A stretch of 11,604 nucleotides of DNA from CAG-390 sp964590755 (GTDB lineage: Bacteria; Bacillota; Clostridia; Oscillospirales; CAG-272), in assembly GCA_964590755.1 (NCBI GenBank), contig CAZPYK010000053.1:1-11604 (forward strand), written 5' to 3'. A model generated the notes under the pieces. That model did no database searches. It saw nothing but the letters and a program-made list of their open reading frames with translations, and was not told where the DNA came from. A program made the position numbers and the translations under genes. Below, one piece after another: positions 6,441 through 11,604 of the stretch (positions are counted from its first letter, which is position 1; each line of letters begins with the position of its first letter).

Positions 6441-6519
6441 TCCCCGACCGTACCTTTCATCAGTAATGCTTGATGCTTTAGCCTTTGGCTTTATGGTAGA
6501 TTATATGGACGGTCGGGGA
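6441..6519 (-). promoter_or_regulatory. Inverted repeat covering the DUF4830 translation start region
   Basis: The arms TCCCCGACCGT (6441-6451) and ACGGTCGGGGA (6509-6519) are perfect 11-bp complements, 57 bases apart, ending two bases before the DUF4830 ATG. On the minus-strand transcript the second arm contains the only Shine-Dalgarno-like GGGG, so pairing would hide the ribosome site. The loop also holds short inverted repeats AGCC/GGCT and CATCA/TGATG. No T-tract follows the stem, so it is not a normal terminator of the upstream GDPD gene. Nothing else is seen in 6439-6535 apart from a possible promoter. Confidence 0.6.
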
Positions 6520-6531
6520 GGATTATGACAA
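6500..6531 (-). promoter_or_regulatory. Candidate promoter for DUF4830-barstar
   Basis: On the minus strand a perfect TATAAT (6500-6505) lies downstream of TTGTCA (6526-6531), but the spacing is 20 bases, three more than ideal. If it is used, transcription would start near 6493 and the transcript would contain only the 3' arm of the inverted repeat, leaving the ribosome site free. It is a candidate only. Confidence 0.35.
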
Positions 6532-6535
6532 TATG

Positions 6536-7282
6536 TCAGTCGATATCCGCCGGAGTTGTGCAGTTGGTGGGAATGTAATCCAGCCCCATTGCCATCATGC
6601 GCCGCACGTTCTCGGGCGTATCCCCCGCGCGCAGGCAGATGCGCACTCCCAGCGCGTGCGCCCGATCGGCAATATCCGCGGGTGCCTCGTCAAGCACCGG
6701 ATAGTTGAAGGAGACACCGCCGTAGCCGAGCTGGGCTATGCGGCAGAGCAGCTCATCGGTGGTGAAAATGTGGTGAATGAATATCTCGCCGCTCAGCCGC
6801 CGCGCCTCCTCGATATGCTCGAAGTTTGCCGAGGAGAGCACCGAGCGATCGATAATATCCCGCCGACGCAGTTCTTCGATGACGCGACCGACGACCTCGC
6901 CCTTGGTCTCGATAAAGGGCACGCAGCCACCGCTTTCGCATATATCAAGATATTCCGAAAAGAGCGGCAGACGCAAAAGCTCGGGGGCGGTCGTGTCTAC
7001 ATTGTTGCCGCATATCATTTTAAGCCCCGAAAGTTCGGAGAGCGTGTGCTCCTCGATGCGCATGTCGGCGCCGAACATCCGCTTCAGTGAAAAATTGTGA
7101 CAACAAACGAGCACGCCGTCAAGTGTTTGGTGCACGTCGGTCTCTATCGCCCAATAGCCGCGCCGCGCCGCCGCTTCAAAAGAGGCAAGCGAGTTTTCGG
7201 GCGCGACGGGGGTATATCCGCGGTGGGCGATCAGCAGCGGAGCCTTGCCGACGAAAAGCGGCGTTTCTTTTATTTTTGACAT
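6536..7282 (-). CDS. Glycerophosphodiester phosphodiesterase family protein
   Basis: Cytoplasmic TIM-barrel phosphodiesterase (248 aa, no signal peptide). The family hydrolyses glycerophosphodiesters to sn-glycerol 3-phosphate and an alcohol using a metal ion. Visible motifs are IAHRGYTPVAPENSLASF (18-35, with catalytic His20-Arg21 and Glu29), AIETDVHQTLDG (45-56, metal ligands Glu47 and Asp49), the second catalytic His62 in CCHNFSL, where most members have HD, the acidic strand FIETKGE, and the C-terminal IPTNCTTPADI (a variant of the usual IITDYP). The ATG directly abuts the TAA of the FAD oxidoreductase gene, with GAGG about nine bases upstream inside that gene, so translation is coupled. 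Given the partner gene, the true substrate may be another phosphodiester or sugar derivative. Confidence 0.87.
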   Translation of the reverse strand: MSKIKETPLFVGKAPLLIAHRGYTPVAPENSLASFEAAARRGYWAIETDVHQTLDGVLVCCHNFSLKRMFGADMRIEEHTLSELSGLKMICGNNVDTTAPELLRLPLFSEYLDICESGGCVPFIETKGEVVGRVIEELRRRDIIDRSVLSSANFEHIEEARRLSGEIFIHHIFTTDELLCRIAQLGYGGVSFNYPVLDEAPADIADRAHALGVRICLRAGDTPENVRRMMAMGLDYIPTNCTTPADID

Positions 7283-9100
7283 TTATCTGACCTCAAACGA
7301 GAAGATATGCGCCTGCGCACTGCCGTAGGTGGTCCACAGCGATTCGGAAAAATAGGTTCCGAGCGGAATGAGGCGTATCGCCTTTGCGTCGATGCCGAGC
7401 GGCTCGCGGATCATGCGCTGATGGTTGGAATGCGTCTCGTAGACGGTCTTCCACTCGCCGCTGCCGTCGTCGGCTTCTATCTTAAATGACTTCAGCATGC
7501 ACCGGGGGAAGCCGAAGGTGGTGTGGTCATAGTCGGCACGGCGGAAGAGCGGGACCGAAATGTTGAGCCCGTCGGGGTTACCGTCGGTATATTCGCGGTC
7601 AAGGTCGCTGTCGACTATCAGGCGGAAATCGGTCAAATGCTTCACCTCGTCAAAGGTGTAGGTCACGGCTCTGTCGACGATTCCCCAATAGCCGTTGTCG
7701 CGCCCCCATATCTTGCGGTCGATGCCGGAAAGCAGCTCGGTGGGGTCTCCCCAGACCGCCGAGAGAGTTTTTTCGTTGCAGAGCGGAGATATCTTACGCT
7801 TAAAGCCGGGCAGGAAGCAATCGTCCTCCATGAGTGTGTCTTGAAGCTCGGATATCCTTTCGCGCCCCAGCTCGCGGGGCGTCAGACCGTATCTTGTCGC
7901 CAGCGCGGCGGCGGTACCGACAGCCTGCCCCATAACTCCGCAGGTGCCCATGACGCGCACGGTGGAAAAGGCGATATGAGTGGCGCTGATGTTGCGTCCC
8001 GCAAACATGAGATTTTCGATATTTTTGGAGTAGAGCGAGCGCAGCGGAATGCCGTAGGGCTCGGTCAGGCGCCTCTTTTGCAGATGAGCCTCCCCCTTGC
8101 CGCTCATGGCAAAGCCGCCCGGCAGGTGATTGTCTATCTGCCAACCGCCGTAAGCCACCTCATCCTCGAAAACGGCGGCGTTTTCGACATCCTTTTGAGT
8201 CAGAATGTAATCGCCGACATAGCGGCGGCTCTCCCGCTTGCCGGGCAAAAAGCCGATAAAATCAAGCTCCCAATTCTCCGCGCCGTGGTCGCCGCGGTTC
8301 TTCATGTGATCCCAAACGCCGAAGGCGATCTTGAGCAGCTCGTCCCTCGTGGTCTCGGTGTCGTGTATCGAATCCGCCTCGCCGCCGAGCTCGATCCAGT
8401 AAAAGTTTGTATTTATCTTTTGCAGGCACTCGTGAGGCTTGAATTTCATATCCTCGTCGGTATCATAGCGATATGCCCAATCCGGCGCGGTAAAGGGGCA
8501 GGCGTGGTCGGTCTCGTGAGCCTGTATCATAAGGCTCATGCCCATCGTCTTGCGGTCAGCAACATCAAGCCCGAACTCCTCGCCGAAGGCGTCGCGCGCC
8601 TCGCGCCCGACCATATATTCGGCATCGACAAGCTCGGCAAGTATGCTGTCGCCCGAGCAATCGATGAATATTTTCGCATTGACGGTGCGCCAGGTGTAGG
8701 TGGTCAGCTGAAAGCCGGTGACGCTCTCTATCCTGCCGTCGCGGCATTTCGCGTCACAGCAGGCGCAGTTGAGCATCAGCTCGATATTTTTCTCCGCCTT
8801 GACCTTGCCGTAAAGTATGCCGTCCCACACCGAAAAATTGCGTGCGGGATTGATGTGCATATTCTCAAGCAGTATCTCCTCCAATATTCCCGTCTCCTGG
8901 AGATTGCGCACGCGCGTGCCCGCGCCCGAGACCCACATTCTGATCTCGCTTGAGGCGTTGCCGCCCAGCACGGGGCGATCCTGCATCAGCACGACGCTCG
9001 CGCCGTGACGCGCCGCCGCTATCGCCGCCAGCGTTCCCGCCAGCCCTCCGCCGATGACGCATACGTCGGCGTTGTGTATCGTTTTCTTAAGCTCGCTCAA
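7283..9100 (-). CDS. FAD-dependent oxidoreductase (PF12831-like)
   Basis: A 605-aa flavoprotein with no signal peptide. The N-terminal Rossmann site is VCVIGGGLAGTLAAIAAARHG (GGGLAG at 17-22), followed by RPVLGGNASSE (42-52), SRRYVGDYILTQKDV (291-305) and the second FAD-contact block LMFAGRNISATHIAF (364-378) with GTCGVMGQAVGTAAA. This pattern fits the FAD_oxidored family, often found near carbohydrate-use genes, usually with unproven substrates. Residues 470-605 look like a discoidin-type beta-sandwich, possibly carbohydrate binding. A cluster of four cysteines (112, 114, 115, 119) is unusual. The start is TTG at 9100: an in-frame stop lies five codons upstream, the next Met is residue 40 beyond the Rossmann motif, and AAGGA precedes it at a slightly long spacing. 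It is followed immediately by the GDPD gene and is divergent from an AraC regulator. Confidence 0.87.
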   Translation of the reverse strand: MSELKKTIHNADVCVIGGGLAGTLAAIAAARHGASVVLMQDRPVLGGNASSEIRMWVSGAGTRVRNLQETGILEEILLENMHINPARNFSVWDGILYGKVKAEKNIELMLNCACCDAKCRDGRIESVTGFQLTTYTWRTVNAKIFIDCSGDSILAELVDAEYMVGREARDAFGEEFGLDVADRKTMGMSLMIQAHETDHACPFTAPDWAYRYDTDEDMKFKPHECLQKINTNFYWIELGGEADSIHDTETTRDELLKIAFGVWDHMKNRGDHGAENWELDFIGFLPGKRESRRYVGDYILTQKDVENAAVFEDEVAYGGWQIDNHLPGGFAMSGKGEAHLQKRRLTEPYGIPLRSLYSKNIENLMFAGRNISATHIAFSTVRVMGTCGVMGQAVGTAAALATRYGLTPRELGRERISELQDTLMEDDCFLPGFKRKISPLCNEKTLSAVWGDPTELLSGIDRKIWGRDNGYWGIVDRAVTYTFDEVKHLTDFRLIVDSDLDREYTDGNPDGLNISVPLFRRADYDHTTFGFPRCMLKSFKIEADDGSGEWKTVYETHSNHQRMIREPLGIDAKAIRLIPLGTYFSESLWTTYGSAQAHIFSFEVR

Positions 9101-9131
9101 AGTCTTTTTTCCTTACCCTTTCGTTTATGTC

Positions 9132-9160
9132 TTGACAGCTTGCATGATCTGTGATATCAT
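9132..9160 (+). promoter_or_regulatory. Promoter of the AraC-family regulator
   Basis: TTGACA (9132-9137), a 17-base spacer and TATCAT (9155-9160), with an upstream TG one base before the -10 (extended -10). Predicted start near 9167, leaving a leader of about 75 bases to the ATG at 9241. The -10 overlaps the predicted -10 of the divergent FAD gene promoter. Confidence 0.8.
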
Positions 9161-9225
9161 AAGTATAGACCACACGAAACGTAAAAACTACCGCAAGTGT
9201 GACATCGGATTTTAATATTTGTGAT
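9150..9225. promoter_or_regulatory. TGTGA direct repeats, candidate regulator sites
   Basis: TGTGA occurs three times in one orientation at 9150-9154, 9198-9202 and 9220-9224. The first two extend to TGTGATATC and TGTGACATC, with one mismatch. AraC-family proteins usually bind direct repeats near their own divergent promoters, so these are candidate operators. The motif is short and the spacing (48 and 22 bases) is not diagnostic. Confidence 0.3.
9156..9185 (-). promoter_or_regulatory. Candidate promoter of the FAD oxidoreductase-GDPD operon
   Basis: On the minus strand TTTACG (9180-9185), an 18-base spacer and TATGAT (9156-9161). Each box departs from consensus by one or two bases, as expected of an activator-dependent promoter. 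Predicted start near 9149, giving a leader of about 50 bases to the TTG start. The -10 box shares five bases with the plus-strand -10 box of the AraC gene. Confidence 0.5.
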
Positions 9226-9240
9226 GAGTTCGGAGGCGGC

Positions 9241-10149
9241 ATGGAGCAATATATAAAAAATCATTCCGAGCGAGGGGAATATACCTCGCGGCGTGCGTGC
9301 GGCGGCACCGAGCTGTTTGTCAGCCGCCGCGGCTGGGAGGATGCCGCCCCGGGCGCGGGCGTGATCTTCTCGCACAGAAGCACCCCTTACACGCGCGAGA
9401 GCTTCAGCGAGGGCATGCATTCGCACACCTACGGCGAGCTGATCTTTTATCTCGGCGGCGAGGTGGAATATATTGTGGGGGACAGGCTGTTTTTGCCGCG
9501 TGCGGGGGATGCGATATTCGTTCCGCCCGGAGTGATGCACACCGCAAGACTGCGCCAAGCCTCGGTATATGAAAGATACGTCATATATCATTCGCCGCGG
9601 CTCTTTGAGCTGAGCGGCAGATCGGTGCCGCCGCGCGGCTTTGAATTCGATGCGGGCCGCACCGAGGCGCGTCATTTTGTCTCGGACGCGCGATATCTTG
9701 ACCGCCTCGCGGCAGCCGAGGAGGCGCTGCGCTCCCCCGACGGCTTCGGCACACTGCGCGCACGCGCCGAGATAATATCGCTGTTCGGGCTTCTTTCCGA
9801 GGTCCGCGACGATGAGACCGCGCCGCCCGACGCATTGACCGGCACGCTTGCCGAGATAAAAAAATATATCGATGAGAATTATGCTTCGATAGGCTCGATA
9901 TCCGAGCTCGCGGCGCACTTTTTTTACAGCCGCGAGCATCTTTGTCGCGCCTTCAGGGCGCACTTCAATGTCTCGCCCTCCGAATATCTGGTCGGAAAAA
10001 GAGTGTACGCAAGCCTTGATCTGCTTGAGCATTCAAGCGTCGCCGACACCTGCTACGCCGTCGGATTCGGGAACCAGACCTCATATATCGCCGCATTCCG
10101 CCGCATAATGGGATGCTTGCCCTCCGAGTATAAAAGAAAAAGAAGTTGA
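9241..10149 (+). CDS. AraC-family transcriptional regulator with cupin sensor domain
   Basis: A 302-aa regulator. The N-terminal cupin-type ligand-binding domain spans about 25-130, with the histidine-rich MHSHTYGELIFYLGG (59-73) and the closing PRAGDAIFVPPGVMHTA (86-102), typical of sugar-sensing AraC proteins. The C-terminal DNA-binding domain (about 202-302) has two helix-turn-helix units: ISELAAHFFYSREHLCRAF (220-238) and the family signature CYAVGFGNQTSYIAAFRR (271-288), ending GCLPSEYK. The ATG at 9241 follows GGAGG at a short four-base spacing; a GTG at 9199 in the same frame would add 14 residues without a ribosome site. It is transcribed divergently from the FAD oxidoreductase and GDPD genes, so it most likely controls them in response to the sugar or glycoside they handle. 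The ligand is unknown. Confidence 0.9.
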   Translation: MEQYIKNHSERGEYTSRRACGGTELFVSRRGWEDAAPGAGVIFSHRSTPYTRESFSEGMHSHTYGELIFYLGGEVEYIVGDRLFLPRAGDAIFVPPGVMHTARLRQASVYERYVIYHSPRLFELSGRSVPPRGFEFDAGRTEARHFVSDARYLDRLAAAEEALRSPDGFGTLRARAEIISLFGLLSEVRDDETAPPDALTGTLAEIKKYIDENYASIGSISELAAHFFYSREHLCRAFRAHFNVSPSEYLVGKRVYASLDLLEHSSVADTCYAVGFGNQTSYIAAFRRIMGCLPSEYKRKRS

Positions 10150-10165
10150 GGTGCCGCACCTTTTT
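10149..10165 (+). terminator. Short intrinsic terminator at the AraC stop codon
   Basis: A 5-bp stem AGGTG/CACCT with loop CCG runs from 10149 to 10161 and merges into a TTTTT tract (10161-10165). It overlaps the last base of the TGA. The stem is short, so termination may be partial, but position and T-run fit the end of the regulator transcript. Confidence 0.6.
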
Positions 10166-10176
10166 CGCATTCCGTC

Positions 10177-10205
10177 TTGCAAAAGCCGAGAATATATGCT
10201 ATAAT
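10177..10205 (+). promoter_or_regulatory. Promoter of the serine dehydratase gene
   Basis: TTGCAA (10177-10182), 17 bases, then a perfect TATAAT (10200-10205) preceded by TGC, an extended -10. The strong -10 compensates for the -35, which differs from TTGACA at two positions. Predicted start near 10212 gives a leader of about 43 bases, and AGGAG lies seven bases before the ATG at 10255. Confidence 0.8.
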
Positions 10206-10254
10206 TCAAGCATAGACCCCCGCTCGGTCACGTCACAAAAAAAGGAGCGCAAGC

Positions 10255-11454
10255 ATGAAATCGCTTAAGGAATTATATAAAATCGGAAAAGGACCCTCCA
10301 GCTCTCACACCATCGGCCCGCAGATCATTGCCGAGCAGACTCTGCGCGAATGGGGAGCGCGGCATTATTCGGTCGAGCTTTACGGCTCGCTGGCGCTGAC
10401 CGGCTCGGGGCACGGCACCGACCGCGTGCTTCGCGAGGTGCTGGGCGAGGATACCGAGATCATCTTCAACAAAACGATGACCGACCTTCCGCACCCGAAC
10501 TATCTTAAGATATATTACATCGACGATGACGGCGCGCGTCGCGAATGCGTCAGCGCCATGAGCGTCGGCGGCGGCAGTGTCGTGATAAACGGACGCGAGC
10601 TTTCGGACTCCTCTGAGGTCTACCCGGAGCAAAATTTTGCCGAAATAATGAGCTTTATCACCGAACGCGGGCTGACTCTGCCCGAATACGTGCTCTATTA
10701 CGAGCCCGAGATCTATTCTCACCTTGAACTCGTTTGGGATACGATGCGCGCCTGCGTCGAGCGCGGGCTCTCGCGCTCGGGCGTGCTTGGCGGCGGATTG
10801 GAACTGGAAAAAAAGGCACGTGCGCTGTATGAGGAAAACACAAAGTTCGAGCCCTCTCTGATGCATGAGAACCGCCGCGTATCGGCATATGCGCTTGCCG
10901 TCGCCGAGGAGAACGCCGACAACGGCGTGGTGGTCACCGCTCCCACCTGCGGCGCGGCGGGCATTCTTCCCGCGGTGCTTTATTACATGAGCCGCGACCT
11001 CGGCGTGGGAAAGAGCGAGATACTTGACGCACTGGCAACGGCGGGCGTCATCGGCAACGTGGTAAAGCAAAATGCTTCGATCAGCGGAGCCGAGTGCGGA
11101 TGTCAGGCGGAGGTCGGAGTTGCCTGCTCGATGGCGGCGGCGGCTTTAGCTCAAATATATGCGCTTGACGCCGCGGGAATAGAATGCGCCGCCGAGATAG
11201 CGCTCGAACACAACCTCGGTCTCACCTGCGACCCGGTGCTCGGTCTGGTGCAGATACCCTGCATCGAACGCAACGCCATGGCAAGCATCAAGGCGTTCAA
11301 CGCGGTAATGCTTGCAAGATCGCTTGAAAGCAAGCACAAGGTCTCATTTGACCAAATAGTTGAGGTAATGTACCGCACCGGCAAGGATATGAATTCCGGC
11401 TACCGCGAGACCTCCACCGGCGGGCTTGCAAAGATCTACGGCGCCGGGGAATAA
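10255..11454 (+). CDS. sdaA: L-serine dehydratase, iron-sulfur dependent, single chain
   Basis: L-serine ammonia-lyase: converts L-serine to pyruvate and ammonia with a [4Fe-4S] cluster, a common route of amino acid fermentation in anaerobes. The N-terminal beta domain shows GKGPSSSHTIGP (11-22) and GSLALTGSGHGTDR (44-57). The alpha domain carries APTCGAAGILPAVLYY (229-244), the cluster-cysteine regions ECGCQAEVGVACSMAA (280-295, Cys283), GLTCDPVLGLVQIPCIERN (322-340, Cys325 and Cys336) and the C-terminal signature SGYRETSTGGLA (381-392). Both domains are fused as in E. coli SdaA, but at 399 aa the protein is about 55 residues shorter, mostly between the domains and in the beta domain, as in other compact clostridial forms. 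It has its own promoter and ribosome site. Action on another beta-hydroxy amino acid is possible. Confidence 0.93.
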   Translation: MKSLKELYKIGKGPSSSHTIGPQIIAEQTLREWGARHYSVELYGSLALTGSGHGTDRVLREVLGEDTEIIFNKTMTDLPHPNYLKIYYIDDDGARRECVSAMSVGGGSVVINGRELSDSSEVYPEQNFAEIMSFITERGLTLPEYVLYYEPEIYSHLELVWDTMRACVERGLSRSGVLGGGLELEKKARALYEENTKFEPSLMHENRRVSAYALAVAEENADNGVVVTAPTCGAAGILPAVLYYMSRDLGVGKSEILDALATAGVIGNVVKQNASISGAECGCQAEVGVACSMAAAALAQIYALDAAGIECAAEIALEHNLGLTCDPVLGLVQIPCIERNAMASIKAFNAVMLARSLESKHKVSFDQIVEVMYRTGKDMNSGYRETSTGGLAKIYGAGE

Positions 11455-11465
11455 AATTAAGCAAA

Positions 11466-11497
11466 TCGAAAAAGTTTTCACGCAACGCGGTTTTCGA
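11466..11497 (+). other. Weak hairpin after serine dehydratase
   Basis: The arms TCGAAAA (11466-11472) and TTTTCGA (11491-11497) pair over 7 bp around an 18-base loop, 12 bases after the sdaA stop. There is no clear T-tract, so this is only a possible 3'-end structure. The rest of 11455-11539 shows nothing else that I can assign. Confidence 0.35.
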
Positions 11498-11539
11498 ACA
11501 AAACGAGCAGGGCTTGTCGGCGTTTCAAAAGTTTTCGCC

Positions 11540-11604
11540 CGCCTTTTCCCAAAAGGCGGCGCCGGTCGAGGGCGCGCAGCCCTCGTCGCGCTCCGCAGAG
11601 CGCG
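11540..11604. repeat. Three-hairpin GC-rich intergenic repeat (right end)
   Basis: Three perfect stem-loops follow each other: an 8-bp stem CGCCTTTT/AAAAGGCG with loop CCC (11540-11558), a 7-bp stem CGAGGGC/GCCCTCG with loop GCGCA (11567-11585), and a 7-bp stem CGCGCTC/GAGCGCG with loop CGCA (11587-11604). Bases 11554-11604 are identical to 1-51. Arrays of this type are familiar in intergenic regions of clostridial genomes. It lies after the plus-strand sdaA and could also help stop its transcription. Confidence 0.88.

Noticed and set aside
6441..6519. Inverted repeat as an intrinsic terminator of the GDPD gene
   Set aside because: The loop is 57 bases and no T-tract follows the stem on the minus strand.
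9199..9240. GTG start for the AraC regulator
   Set aside because: No Shine-Dalgarno sequence before it, whereas GGAGG precedes the ATG at 9241; the extra 14 residues are not part of the cupin domain.
1..11604. Complete small plasmid or phage circle because of the matching ends
   Set aside because: There are no replication, partition, mobilisation or phage genes. The content is core metabolism, and the matching segment is a hairpin repeat of the kind that breaks assemblies. Closure cannot be formally excluded.

Overview
The window looks like a chromosomal contig from a moderately GC-rich, Gram-positive anaerobe of the class Clostridia, probably an uncultured gut Oscillospirales- or Christensenellales-like lineage. 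This is inferred from AGGAGG-type ribosome binding sites, textbook sigma-A promoters, a Gram-positive style glucose PTS with a clostridial type of HPr, a single-chain iron-sulfur serine dehydratase, a DUF4830 protein, and GC-rich multi-hairpin intergenic repeats. The genus cannot be fixed from sequence alone. Nothing points to a phage, a plasmid or a CRISPR locus.

Layout. Bases 1-213 carry repeats and hairpins only. From 4343 down to 214 (minus strand) lies a complete phosphoenolpyruvate:sugar phosphotransferase relay in transcription order: HPr, Enzyme I, EIIA(Glc), EIICB(Glc). These four proteins take phosphate from PEP to an incoming hexose, most likely glucose. Upstream on the same strand, with its own consensus promoter and a large terminator, is a cytidylate-kinase-like NTPase with an odd C-terminal domain (4520-5398). 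Next come a barstar-type nuclease inhibitor (5594-5920) with what looks like a truncated second copy of its 5' end behind it, and a membrane-anchored DUF4830 protein (5929-6438). These two form a small minus-strand unit ending in a strong intrinsic terminator.

From 9100 down to 6536 a FAD-dependent oxidoreductase and a glycerophosphodiester phosphodiesterase-family protein are arranged stop-to-start (TAA abutting ATG). Divergent from them is an AraC-family regulator with a cupin sensor domain (9241-10149). The two predicted promoters overlap at their -10 boxes, so this looks like one regulated module with a dedicated regulator; its substrate is unknown. The last gene, on the plus strand with its own extended -10 promoter, is an iron-sulfur L-serine dehydratase (10255-11454), turning serine into pyruvate and ammonia.

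The first and last 51 bases of the window are identical and lie inside a three-hairpin GC-rich element. The simplest reading is a contig broken at a dispersed intergenic repeat. I did not find a clearly new multi-gene system. The items most worth a second look are the HPr without Ser46, the kinase/ParB-like fusion, the orphan barstar with an eroded neighbour copy, the inverted repeat over the DUF4830 start, and the overlapping divergent promoters of the AraC/FAD/GDPD module.
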